From assembly GCA_903924005.1 (NCBI GenBank), contig CAIXZV010000233.1, positions 1-15,511 on the forward strand: a stretch of DNA of 15,511 nt, read 5' to 3'. Each line of letters starts with the position of its first letter. Position 1 is the stretch's first letter. This stretch comes from an uncultured Chloroflexota bacterium (GTDB lineage Bacteria; Chloroflexota; Limnocylindria; Limnocylindrales; CSP1-4). The notes beneath the pieces were generated by a model. It ran no database searches and was not told the DNA's origin. It saw only the letters and a program-made list of their open reading frames with translations. Both the position numbers and the translations under genes were made by a program. This document shows, one piece after another, positions 7,792 through 14,342 of this stretch.

Positions 7792-10109
7792 GCATCACCT
7801 GGCTGATTGACGACCTTGTGCTGCGCAGCGCCACGGAGGCACCTGACGAGCCGGCGATCCTCGACGGCGCCGCCGTCCTGACCTGGGCGGGGCTTGAGCG
7901 CCGGTCGGCGGCGATTGCTGTGGCGGTCCGCGCCGCGCTCGACGGGATTGACGCCGGTGAGCACCCGCGTGTCGCGCTGGTCACCGGGACCACGGCTGAC
8001 ACGGCTGCCGCGCTGATTGGCATCCTCCGTGCTGGGGCAAAGGCGGCGCCGATCCCTGTGGGGCTTACCACGCGCGAAGTGGCAACAGCGCTCGATGTGC
8101 TGCACCCGGCGCTCGTGCTCCACGACGGATCACGGCCAGACGCCGCGCGCGCCGCCGCCGCCGCTGTCGCCGACGACACGGCCTCGCGCCCCTGGCTTCG
8201 CCTCTCCGCCATACCGGCAACCGCCATGCGCGTTGCGGCGCGGCCAACGCGCGATCTGGCCGCTCCGGCCGTGATTGTGCTGACGTCGGGCACCACAGGG
8301 CGGCCAAAGGGCGTTGTCCTGTCGGGTGCCGCCTTGGCCGCCAGCGCGGATGCGTGGATGGCCGTCCTGCCACCAGCCACCGGCTGGGCGCTGCCGCTGG
8401 GCCTCGCCCATGTCGCGGGGCTTGGTGTGCTGTGGCGCGCGGTGCTCCAGCGGGTTCCCGTCCGGATCCTCGCGGCCACCGATCCTTTCGGGCTTCTGGC
8501 CGCGCTTCGCGATCCGGCGCCGGGCACGCCGCCGTTGAGCCATGTCTCGCTCGTGCCGACACAGCTGATCCGCCTGCTTGACGTGGCCGCCGCGGCGGGC
8601 GGCGATGCCGCGCCCCCGCCAACGTTGCGCGCCGTGCCGCTTGGCGGCGGCGTTGTTTCACCCGCCTTGGTCCTGCGCGCCGCCGCCGCAGGCTGGCCCG
8701 TCGTCCCCACGTACGGGCTGTCGGAGTGCGGTTCCGGTGTGACCGCGCTGCCCGCCGCCGAGGCCGCCGCCGCCCCTGGCACTGCCGGGTACCCACTGCC
8801 GGGCTTCGAGCTTGTCATCGACCAGCCGGACGCAGATGGCGTGGGCGAGATTGTCGTCCGCAGCCCGTCAGCCTTCTCGCGGTATCTGGATGAGCCGCCG
8901 CGCGCGCTTGGCGAGCCTATCCGCACCGGCGATCTCGGCCGTCTGGATGCCGAAGGCCGGCTCATCGTTGTGGACCGCCGAACCGATCGGATTGTCCGGG
9001 GGGGCGAGAACATCGACCCATCAGAAGTTGAGGTTGCGCTGGCCGAGCACCCGGCGGTGTTCGAGGCTGCCGTCGTGGGCCTTGCCGACACAACGTTTGG
9101 GCAGATGCCCGTGGCGGCCATCGTTCTGCACGATGGGGCCGCAGACCCGGGCGACGAGGCGTTGGCCGCGTATGCGCGTGCCCATCTCGCCGGTTTCAAG
9201 GTCCCGGTGGCCTTTGCCAGACTTGACGCGCTGCCGCGGACCGCGGGCGGCAAGCTCCGCCGAGAGGCGCTTCGGGCGCTGCTCACCGGTGCCCGCGCCG
9301 GCGAACTTGCGAGGCCCGGCGGCGACGCTATCGGCTGGCGCGTCACCGGCGATGGACCCCGCGCGCTTGTCCTGCTCCACGGCACGCTGTCCACGGCTAC
9401 CCAGCTGGATCGCCTCGCGCGGTACCTGGCCGACCGCCTCGACGTCACCGTCCACGCGCTGGACCGGCGCGGCAGCGGGTCATCGCGTCTGGCGGTTCCG
9501 CGACCGCTCAACGTGGCCACCCATGTCGCAGACGCAATCGCGTATCTGAATGCGCGCGGCATCGGCAGCGCCGCCTTCGTGGGCGTGAGCTTCGGCGGCG
9601 GTCTGGCCCTTGAGATTGCTGCCCGCTACCCGAGGCGCGTCAGCGCAGTTGTGGCCTATGAACCGCCGTACGGCCCCGTTGGCGGACCCGAGATCCGTGC
9701 GCAGTTCGCGCAACTCGGTGCGGACGTGGCCACCGCGCACCGCACCGGCGGCGCACAGGCCGCGGCCGAGACGTTCCTCCGCGCAGTTGCCGGCGACGAG
9801 GCGTGGGACCGACTGCCGGCCCGTTCGCGGGCGTTCCTGGAAGGTGAGGGCGACGGTGCCCTGGCCGACGCCGGTCTCACCGGTCTGGACCCCGACGGCC
9901 TGGCCCGCATCACCGCGCCCACGCTGATCCTGATGGGCGGCGCGAGCGACTGGTTCTACCAGCCCATCGCGGCGGCGCTTGCGCTTCGCGTCCCCGGCGC
10001 GCGCCGCGTTACCCTCGAGGGGCTCACCCACACGTCGCCCATCATGGCGCCCGCCCAAGTCGCGGATGCCGTTGCCGCCTTTCTGCGCACGCTGGAGCCC
10101 AATCCATGA
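7788..10109 (+). CDS. menE: Fused o-succinylbenzoate-CoA ligase (MenE) and C-terminal alpha/beta hydrolase
   Basis: The 773-residue product starts at GTG 7788, overlapping menC. Residues 1 to about 500 are an adenylate-forming ligase that activates o-succinylbenzoate to its CoA thioester. Motifs are T-S-G-T-T-G-R-P-K-G (166-175), Y-G-L-S-E (309-313), T-G-D (380-382) and the catalytic lysine in P-R-T-A-G-G-K (Lys489). After a short linker, residues 513-773 form an alpha/beta hydrolase with L-L-H-G (529-532), the elbow G-V-S-F-G-G-G (nucleophile Ser601), Asp721 and His748. No ATG, GTG or TTG occurs in frame across the junction (about 9240-9400), so this looks like one polypeptide. The hydrolase lacks the Tyr and Arg that mark MenH. 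It may hydrolyse DHNA-CoA, the one step without an enzyme here, or proofread acyl-CoA products; this is inference. Confidence 0.92.
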   Translation: MSITWLIDDLVLRSATEAPDEPAILDGAAVLTWAGLERRSAAIAVAVRAALDGIDAGEHPRVALVTGTTADTAAALIGILRAGAKAAPIPVGLTTREVATALDVLHPALVLHDGSRPDAARAAAAAVADDTASRPWLRLSAIPATAMRVAARPTRDLAAPAVIVLTSGTTGRPKGVVLSGAALAASADAWMAVLPPATGWALPLGLAHVAGLGVLWRAVLQRVPVRILAATDPFGLLAALRDPAPGTPPLSHVSLVPTQLIRLLDVAAAAGGDAAPPPTLRAVPLGGGVVSPALVLRAAAAGWPVVPTYGLSECGSGVTALPAAEAAAAPGTAGYPLPGFELVIDQPDADGVGEIVVRSPSAFSRYLDEPPRALGEPIRTGDLGRLDAEGRLIVVDRRTDRIVRGGENIDPSEVEVALAEHPAVFEAAVVGLADTTFGQMPVAAIVLHDGAADPGDEALAAYARAHLAGFKVPVAFARLDALPRTAGGKLRREALRALLTGARAGELARPGGDAIGWRVTGDGPRALVLLHGTLSTATQLDRLARYLADRLDVTVHALDRRGSGSSRLAVPRPLNVATHVADAIAYLNARGIGSAAFVGVSFGGGLALEIAARYPRRVSAVVAYEPPYGPVGGPEIRAQFAQLGADVATAHRTGGAQAAAETFLRAVAGDEAWDRLPARSRAFLEGEGDGALADAGLTGLDPDGLARITAPTLILMGGASDWFYQPIAAALALRVPGARRVTLEGLTHTSPIMAPAQVADAVAAFLRTLEPNP

Positions 10110-10858
10110 CCGTCGAACTGCCGCCTGACCACACGCCAACCGGCGCCTCAACCGGTGCGGGCAATGCCGCCAAACAGGTGGAGGTCCAGGTCATGTTCGA
10201 CCGGATCTCGGGCCGGTACGACCTCATGAACCTGCTGATCTCGGCGTTTCAGGAGCCACGCTGGCGGCGGCGCCTGGTCCGCGCTGCGGGTCTGCAGCCC
10301 GGCGGTTCCGCGCTTGATGTCGCGTCCGGCACCGGCAAGGTGGCGGCCGACCTCTGGAAGGGGGCCCGGCCCGGCGCGCGCGTGCAGGGCATCGACCTGT
10401 CGCCCGGCATGACGTCCGTGGCGCAGCAGCGGTACGCGGGTCTCGACGGCCTCAGCTATGCCGTGGGTGATGCGCTCGCGCTGCCGACAGCCGATGCCTC
10501 CTTTGACGCCGCGACCATCGCCTTTGGCATGCGCAACCTGCCCGACTACCGACAGGGCTTCGCCGAGATGGCGCGGTCCGTGCGGCCGGGCGGTCGCGTC
10601 CTGTGCCTCGAGATTGCCCGGCCCCGGAGCCGGCTGGCGCGGTTCATGCGCTGGTGGTTTGACCGCATCGTCCCGGTCATCGGCAAGGTCGCTGGCCAGG
10701 GCTCGGCGTACAGCTACCTCGTGCGGTCCGTGCAGGCGTACCCGTCGCCCGAGCGCATCGCCGAGATCATGGGCGAGGCCGGTCTGGTGGACGTCCGCTG
10801 GACGGGCTTGACCGGCGGCATCGTGACGCTGCACGAGGGCACCGTCCCGGCGCAATAA
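10106..10858 (+). CDS. menG: Demethylmenaquinone methyltransferase MenG/UbiE
   Basis: This enzyme transfers a methyl group from S-adenosylmethionine to demethylmenaquinone, the last step of the pathway. The 250-residue protein shows the UbiE/COQ5 signature M-F-D-R-I-S-G-R-Y-D-L-M-N (30-42), SAM motif I A-L-D-V-A-S-G-T-G-K (69-78), G-I-D-L-S (95-99), the S-F-D-A-A-T-I-A-F-G-M-R-N-L-P-D block (132-147), and the C-terminal Y-L-V-R-S-V-Q-A-Y-P-S segment. Residues 1-22 are a low-complexity extension. The ATG at 10106 overlaps the menE fusion stop (ATGA), and the TAA at 10856-10858 closes the operon. UbiE can also act on ubiquinone precursors, but nothing here indicates ubiquinone synthesis. Confidence 0.95.
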   Translation: MTVELPPDHTPTGASTGAGNAAKQVEVQVMFDRISGRYDLMNLLISAFQEPRWRRRLVRAAGLQPGGSALDVASGTGKVAADLWKGARPGARVQGIDLSPGMTSVAQQRYAGLDGLSYAVGDALALPTADASFDAATIAFGMRNLPDYRQGFAEMARSVRPGGRVLCLEIARPRSRLARFMRWWFDRIVPVIGKVAGQGSAYSYLVRSVQAYPSPERIAEIMGEAGLVDVRWTGLTGGIVTLHEGTVPAQ

Positions 10859-10872
10859 GCCCGGGATAAGCG

Positions 10873-10892
10873 GCGGCCGCCAGACTGGCCGC
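10873..10892 (+). terminator. Weak hairpin after the men operon
   Basis: GCGGCC (10873-10878) and GGCCGC (10887-10892) can pair around an 8-nt loop, 14 nt after the menG stop. No clean U-tract follows, only a short TTCTT at 10900-10904, so this is not a convincing intrinsic terminator. It is the only hairpin seen between the operon and the next gene. Confidence 0.22.
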
Positions 10893-10928
10893 ATGAAGGT
10901 TCTTGATCTCGGCGCCCAAGTGGCTGGT

Positions 10929-10942
10929 TATACTCCGGGTAT
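10929..10942 (+). promoter_or_regulatory. -10 element and overlapping imperfect palindrome at the antitoxin start
   Basis: TATACT (10929-10934) matches the -10 consensus in five of six positions and ends 6 nt before the ATG at 10941, implying a leaderless transcript. A TTGATC at 10903-10908 resembles a -35 but the 20-nt spacing is too long. ATAC (10930-10933) and GTAT (10939-10942) form a small inverted repeat across the -10 and start codon, a plausible autoregulatory site for the ribbon-helix-helix antitoxin. Confidence 0.45.
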
Positions 10943-11195
10943 GAAGACCGCTGTCTCCGTACCCGACGACCTGTTTGCGCGCGCCGATCAATTTGCCAAG
11001 TACACCCAGCGCTCCCGCAGCGAGGTCTACAGCTCCGCGCTCCGCGAGTACCTGGCGCGCCACGAGGCCGACGCCGTGACCGAGGCCATGAACCGCGTCC
11101 TGGCCGAGGTTGGCGAGGACGACGAAGAAGATCTCGCCGAGGCCGCGTTCCTGCGGGCTGCGGCCCGCGTTGTGTTGGCGAACACAGAGTGGTAG
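10941..11195 (+). CDS. Ribbon-helix-helix (CopG/MazE-like) antitoxin
   Basis: This 84-residue protein begins with the ribbon-helix-helix pattern M-K-T-A-V-S-V-P-D-D-L-F-A-R-A-D, followed by Q-R-S-R-S-E-V-Y-S-S-A-L-R-E-Y-L (22-37). Its C-terminal half has an acidic stretch, E-D-D-E-E-D (58-63), that would bind and mask the toxin. The frame is open to an ATG at 10893, but the start at 10941 is chosen because the family's beta-strand begins exactly there and a -10-like TATACT lies between the two. It overlaps the MazF-type gene by 7 nt, so the two are co-translated. Expected role: neutralise the downstream endoribonuclease and repress the pair's promoter. Confidence 0.88.
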   Translation: MKTAVSVPDDLFARADQFAKYTQRSRSEVYSSALREYLARHEADAVTEAMNRVLAEVGEDDEEDLAEAAFLRAAARVVLANTEW

Positions 11196-11536
11196 TCGCG
11201 CAGGGCGACGTCTGGTGGGCCGACCTCGGTGAACCGAGAGGGTCTGAGCCAGGGTATGTGCGCCCGGTGATCGTGGTGCAGTGCGACTCGCTGAACCAGA
11301 GCGCCCTCAAGACCGTCGTATGCGTACCGCTCACGAGCAACCTTCGATGGGCCGATGCGCCAGGCGGCATTCGCCTTGCCGCTGCCGCCACGGGGCTGCC
11401 AAAGGACTCCATTGCCCAGACCGCGCAGTTGTATACGGCGGATCGCTCCGCGCTGCTGGAGTACATAGGCCAACTCTCCGTCGCTCAGCTTGACGCCGTG
11501 TTCCGCGGGATCGACGTGGTGCTCGGGCGGTCGTAG
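11189..11536 (+). CDS. mazF: MazF/PemK-family endoribonuclease toxin
   Basis: MazF toxins cut single-stranded RNA at short sequence motifs and halt growth when the antitoxin is lost. The 115-residue protein has the family N-terminus G-D-V-W-W-A-D-L-G (6-14), then G-S-E-P-G-Y-V-R-P-V-I-V-V-Q (18-31) with the expected catalytic Arg25. The V-P-L-T-S-N-L strand follows, with Thr49 as the usual second catalytic residue. The C-terminus carries the Q-T-A-Q-L-Y-T segment and a final helix. The GTG at 11189 overlaps the antitoxin by 7 nt, and no better start precedes the conserved G-D-V-W. Length and motifs appear complete, so it is probably active. Cleavage specificity cannot be predicted from sequence. 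Confidence 0.93.
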   Translation: MVVAQGDVWWADLGEPRGSEPGYVRPVIVVQCDSLNQSALKTVVCVPLTSNLRWADAPGGIRLAAAATGLPKDSIAQTAQLYTADRSALLEYIGQLSVAQLDAVFRGIDVVLGRS

Positions 11537-11554
11537 GCCCCGCTGGGCGGCTGC

Positions 11555-11571
11555 AATAATCGGCGGCCGAT
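11555..11571 (+). promoter_or_regulatory. -10-like hexamer and perfect inverted repeat over the MFS start codon
   Basis: AATAAT (11555-11560) ends 9 nt before the ATG at 11570. ATCGGC (11559-11564) and GCCGAT (11566-11571) form a perfect inverted repeat with a 1-nt centre that covers the end of the hexamer and the first two bases of the start codon. It could be an operator or simply chance in GC-rich DNA. No good -35 was seen. Confidence 0.3.
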
Positions 11572-12829
11572 GCCAAACCCCGTTGCTGCACTGATCGAAG
11601 TCGTAGCGCCTGCCCGCATGGGCCGGGGCTTCCGCCTGCTGCTCTCGGCATCGGCTGTGGCCAACATGGGCGACGGCATCTCGCTCGCCGCCGGGCCGCT
11701 TCTGGTGGCCTCTCAGACGCGCGACCCGCTGCTCGTCTCCCTGGCACTCTTCTGCCAGTACCTGCCCACGTTGCTGTTCGGCGCACTTGCCGGGGCCATC
11801 GCGGACCGAACGGATCGGCGCCAACTCATGGCTGTGGCAAACCTCGGCCGCGCCGGCGTGCTGGTGGTGCTCGCCGGGACCATCGCCACCGGCGTCGTCA
11901 ACATCGGCGTGGTCTTGGCAGCGCTGTTCGTGCTGGGCACGGCGGAGATCTTTGCGGACCTCGCCGCGTCCAGCCTGCTGCCCACGCTCGTGAAGCGCGA
12001 GGATCTGGGCATCGCCAACGCCCGCCTCAGCAGCACCACCCAAACGCTCAACGGGCTGGTTGCGCCGCCAATCGGAGCGTTCCTCTTTGCCATCGGCATG
12101 GCGCTGCCGTTTGCGGCGAACGCCGCCGCCTTCGCCCTGGCCGCGCTGCTGGTGTCGCGACTGGCGCCGGCGCTGGCGCGGACCGTCTCCCCCGACGAGG
12201 GGCCCACCTCGCTGCGCGCCGACATCGTCGAGGGCGTCCGATGGCTGGCCGGCCACCCGCCGATGCGGACCCTCGTGCTCACGATCATCGCGTTCAACGT
12301 CACGTTTGGCGCTGCGTGGTCCGTGCTGGTGCTCTACGCGGGCGACCGGCTGGGCATGGACGAGGTGGGCTTTGGCTTCCTGATGACCGCAATGGCGGTG
12401 GGCGGCATCATCGGGACCGCCGCGTATGGGCGCCTGGAACGCCGGTTCTCGCTGGCCGACATCATGCGGGTAGGGCTGCTCATCGAGACCGGAACGCATC
12501 TGGTACTGGGCCTGACGACGCTGCCCGGCGTGGCCTTCGCCACGTTCGTGCTCTTTGGCGCGCACGCGTCCATCTGGGGCACCACCTCCTCCACGGTGCG
12601 CCAGCGTGCCGTGCCCCACGAGCTGATGGGCCGCGTGGGCAGCGTCCACACGATCGGCAGCACCGTGGGGATGCTCGTAGGCACGCCCATCGGCGGGCTC
12701 CTCGCGCGTACCTACGGCATCACCGCGCCGTTCTGGTTTGGCTTCATCGGCTCCGCGATCCTGCTCGCGATCCTGTGGCGGCAGTTCGGCAACATCGTCC
12801 ATGCGGGAGACCATCCAGCGGTCGCGTGA
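11570..12829 (+). CDS. MFS transporter, EntS-like (MFS_3) drug or small-molecule exporter
   Basis: This 419-residue protein has the length and alternating hydrophobic pattern of a 12-helix major facilitator. The loop between helices 2 and 3 carries the MFS motif A form G-A-L-A-G-A-I-A-D-R-T-D-R-R (71-84). The two halves are joined by a hydrophilic stretch near residues 200-225, where S-P-D-E-G-P-T-S-L-R-A-D-I resembles the central loop of the EntS/MFS_3 group. This group exports siderophores, drugs or other small molecules, and the substrate here is unknown. It starts 33 nt after the toxin and is flanked by two toxin-antitoxin-like pairs. The ATG at 11570 is the only start that gives a normal short N-terminal tail. 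Confidence 0.88.
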   Translation: MPNPVAALIEVVAPARMGRGFRLLLSASAVANMGDGISLAAGPLLVASQTRDPLLVSLALFCQYLPTLLFGALAGAIADRTDRRQLMAVANLGRAGVLVVLAGTIATGVVNIGVVLAALFVLGTAEIFADLAASSLLPTLVKREDLGIANARLSSTTQTLNGLVAPPIGAFLFAIGMALPFAANAAAFALAALLVSRLAPALARTVSPDEGPTSLRADIVEGVRWLAGHPPMRTLVLTIIAFNVTFGAAWSVLVLYAGDRLGMDEVGFGFLMTAMAVGGIIGTAAYGRLERRFSLADIMRVGLLIETGTHLVLGLTTLPGVAFATFVLFGAHASIWGTTSSTVRQRAVPHELMGRVGSVHTIGSTVGMLVGTPIGGLLARTYGITAPFWFGFIGSAILLAILWRQFGNIVHAGDHPAVA

Positions 12830-12857
12830 CAGCTCGAGTGGCACACCATGGCATCTA

Positions 12858-12886
12858 TTGACATCGAATGGCGCGTCACTCATGAT
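12858..12886 (+). promoter_or_regulatory. Promoter of the HTH-PIN pair
   Basis: A perfect TTGACA (12858-12863) is followed after exactly 17 nt by CATGAT (12881-12886, four of six matches to TATAAT). The hexamer ends 6 nt before the ATG at 12893, so the transcript would begin at or next to the start codon. No ribosome binding site is present, which fits a leaderless mRNA. This is the best complete promoter match in the window. Confidence 0.6.
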
Positions 12887-12892
12887 TGACCG

Positions 12893-13333
12893 ATGGACGA
12901 GACCACCTACCTGACCGCCGCCGAAGCTGCCGATCGGCTGGGCATCAGCCTGCGCACGGTGCGCCGGCGGATCGCGGACGGGTCGCTGGCGAGCGTCCGG
13001 ATTGGCGGGGCGGTGCGGATCCCCGTTTCGGCCCTGCCGCAGCCAGACGATCGCCCCCAGGTGGCGGCGCGCGAGGCGGTCGCCGCGTACACAACGTCGG
13101 AGTCGGACGAGGAGTACTTCGCCCGCTACAACCGGGAGCACTGGCCGTACACGTACGAGCGGATGCTCGCGCGTCGCCGTGAGGCCTTCGCGGAGTTGGC
13201 GCGTCTCGCGAAGCAGACCAACCCGCCAACCGGCCCGCACGACACGGTGGACGGATTGCTCAACCAGGCGCGCGAGGAGTTCGGTGCGCGGTTGCTGCAG
13301 TACATCCCCGACATGCGCAAGGACAGGACATGA
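12893..13333 (+). CDS. Excisionase/MerR-type helix-turn-helix protein, probable antitoxin for the PIN gene
   Basis: The 146-residue product opens with an excisionase-family DNA-binding domain: Y-L-T-A-A-E-A-A-D-R-L-G-I-S-L-R-T-V-R-R-R-I-A-D-G-S-L (6-32), then a wing V-R-I-G-G-A-V-R-I-P (35-44). The region from about 50 onward is charged and helical, with E-E-Y-F-A-R-Y-N-R-E-H-W and a basic R-R-R-E-A-F block, and matches no fold I can name. It probably wraps or contacts the partner. The gene overlaps the PIN-domain gene by 4 nt (ATGA), as in HTH/VapC-type modules, so I read it as an antitoxin and autoregulator. A phage excisionase role is unlikely, since no integrase is nearby. Confidence 0.8.
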   Translation: MDETTYLTAAEAADRLGISLRTVRRRIADGSLASVRIGGAVRIPVSALPQPDDRPQVAAREAVAAYTTSESDEEYFARYNREHWPYTYERMLARRREAFAELARLAKQTNPPTGPHDTVDGLLNQAREEFGARLLQYIPDMRKDRT

Positions 13334-13773
13334 ACAGCGTCGTCCTGGATGCCAGCGTCGTGCTCCGCTGGGTACTCCCTGATGCCGGCGAAGACCTTGG
13401 CGCGAGCCGGGTGGCGGAAGGCCTAGTCAATGGTCGCGTGCGCGTCGTTTCGCCTGATGCCCTGCTGCCCGAGATCGCGGAGGTCCTTGTCCGGGCGATC
13501 CGGGCGGGTCGCCTGACGTCAGACACGGCACAGCGATTGCTCATTGAACTCGCGAAGCTGTCGCTTGACGAGGCATCGCCACGGGGCCTGCTCGGCGACT
13601 CCCTGGGGATCGCACTTGAGCACGGAATGACCGTTCAATCCGCGCACTACGTGGCGCTGGCTCGACGTACCGGCGCGGCTTTCGTGAGCGCAGACGGAAC
13701 GCAACTTCAGGCCGCGGTGCAGATGGGCCTGCGGGCGATTGTCCTCGACGAGGTGCCCCCGCCGGTCGGGTGA
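13330..13773 (+). CDS. PIN-domain protein, VapC-like toxin with an altered acidic site
   Basis: PIN toxins are metal-dependent ribonucleases that usually cut tRNA or rRNA. The 147-residue product has the first acidic residue in V-V-L-D-A-S (Asp7), the P-E-I-A-E-V-L motif (Glu48) and a C-terminal V-S-A-D-G-T-Q-L (Asp122). The position that normally reads Y-D-A-x-Y-x-A-L-A is Q-S-A-H-Y-V-A-L-A here, with Ser104 where the third catalytic aspartate is expected. Activity could be weakened or lost, or the metal site rearranged. The ATG at 13330 overlaps the HTH gene stop, and AAGGACAGG (13319-13327) just upstream may serve as ribosome binding site. The last 67 nt are overlapped by the opposing gene ending at 13707. 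Confidence 0.85.
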   Translation: MNSVVLDASVVLRWVLPDAGEDLGASRVAEGLVNGRVRVVSPDALLPEIAEVLVRAIRAGRLTSDTAQRLLIELAKLSLDEASPRGLLGDSLGIALEHGMTVQSAHYVALARRTGAAFVSADGTQLQAAVQMGLRAIVLDEVPPPVG

Positions 13774-14267
13774 ATGCCATACAAAGCGATCAGCCGGTCG
13801 TCACACGAGATCCTGCAGACTCTGACGCCCACCGGGCGCGCGGCCCGAAGTGCGGCGAACTCGGGACGGGCCTCGACCGTCGAGACGAAGGCGGACCACG
13901 GCTCGCTGCCGGACGCGAACCACCACGCCGCAAAGCGCCCAAGGGCCCTGGTCTCGGCCGTCATCGGGAACCGGAACTCGCAGTGGAGCTGCTCGTAGTG
14001 GTCGTGCTCGCCCTCACCGCCATCGTCGGTGACCTCGAACTGGCGCACGAAGTCGAGGTAGAACTCCTCCACACCGTGGAATGAGAAGTTCCCCGCCTGG
14101 TAGAGCACGCCGTCCTGTTCGGGGCCGGTCGCCTCCGAGGCGACGGCGGCAAACTCCCGGAAGACCCGCCACGCGTCCTCCACAGTGCTCGGTGCACCGG
14201 GGTTCAGACCATCACGCAGGAACATTTCGCGCAGCACACGTTCGGCGTCGCGGACCGCCAGAGACAT
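13707..14267 (-). CDS. Hypothetical protein, 186 residues, function not recognised
   Basis: The frame is open up to 14438, but the ATG at 14267 is the best start: a strong AAGGAGGG (14274-14281 on this strand) lies 7 nt upstream of it, while the ATG at 14273 would be too close. The product is soluble, acidic and aromatic-rich. It has N-F-S-F-H-G-V-E-E-F-Y-L-D-F-V-R-Q-F-E-V (59-78), an acidic patch D-D-G-G-E-G-E-H-D-H-Y-E (80-91), and F-A-A-W-W-F (111-116). No signal peptide or membrane segment is seen. I do not recognise a family. Its tail, from about residue 165, is encoded opposite the PIN gene's end and is compositionally different (Ser/Thr/Arg/Gly-rich). The strong ribosome binding site argues that it is a real gene. 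Confidence 0.7.
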   Translation of the reverse strand: MSLAVRDAERVLREMFLRDGLNPGAPSTVEDAWRVFREFAAVASEATGPEQDGVLYQAGNFSFHGVEEFYLDFVRQFEVTDDGGEGEHDHYEQLHCEFRFPMTAETRALGRFAAWWFASGSEPWSAFVSTVEARPEFAALRAARPVGVRVCRISCDDRLIALYGIHPTGGGTSSRTIARRPICTAA

Positions 14268-14342
14268 GGGCATCCCTCCTTCGGCAGGACGGTACCAGCC
14301 GGCGTTCTGCCGGGGGCCACGGGTCAGCAGCGGCGAGGCGTA

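Noticed and set aside
7535..9562. Long minus-strand open frame (675 codons) opposite menC-menE
   Set aside because: It is antisense to menC and the ligase domain, is rich in Ser/Arg/Ala/Pro with no motif, and is a by-product of few stop codons in GC-rich DNA.
10893..10940. Longer antitoxin start at ATG 10893
   Set aside because: The ribbon-helix-helix strand starts exactly at 10941 and a -10-like TATACT lies in between, so the extra 16 codons are probably untranslated.
11027..13240. Long minus-strand open frame (737 codons) across the toxin, exporter and HTH genes
   Set aside because: It runs antisense to four well-supported genes, has an Arg/Gln/His/Gly-rich composition typical of the complement of GC-rich codons, and shows no domain.
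12893..13333. Phage excisionase
   Set aside because: The HTH is of excisionase type, but there is no integrase, attachment site or tRNA nearby and the gene is coupled to a PIN-domain partner.
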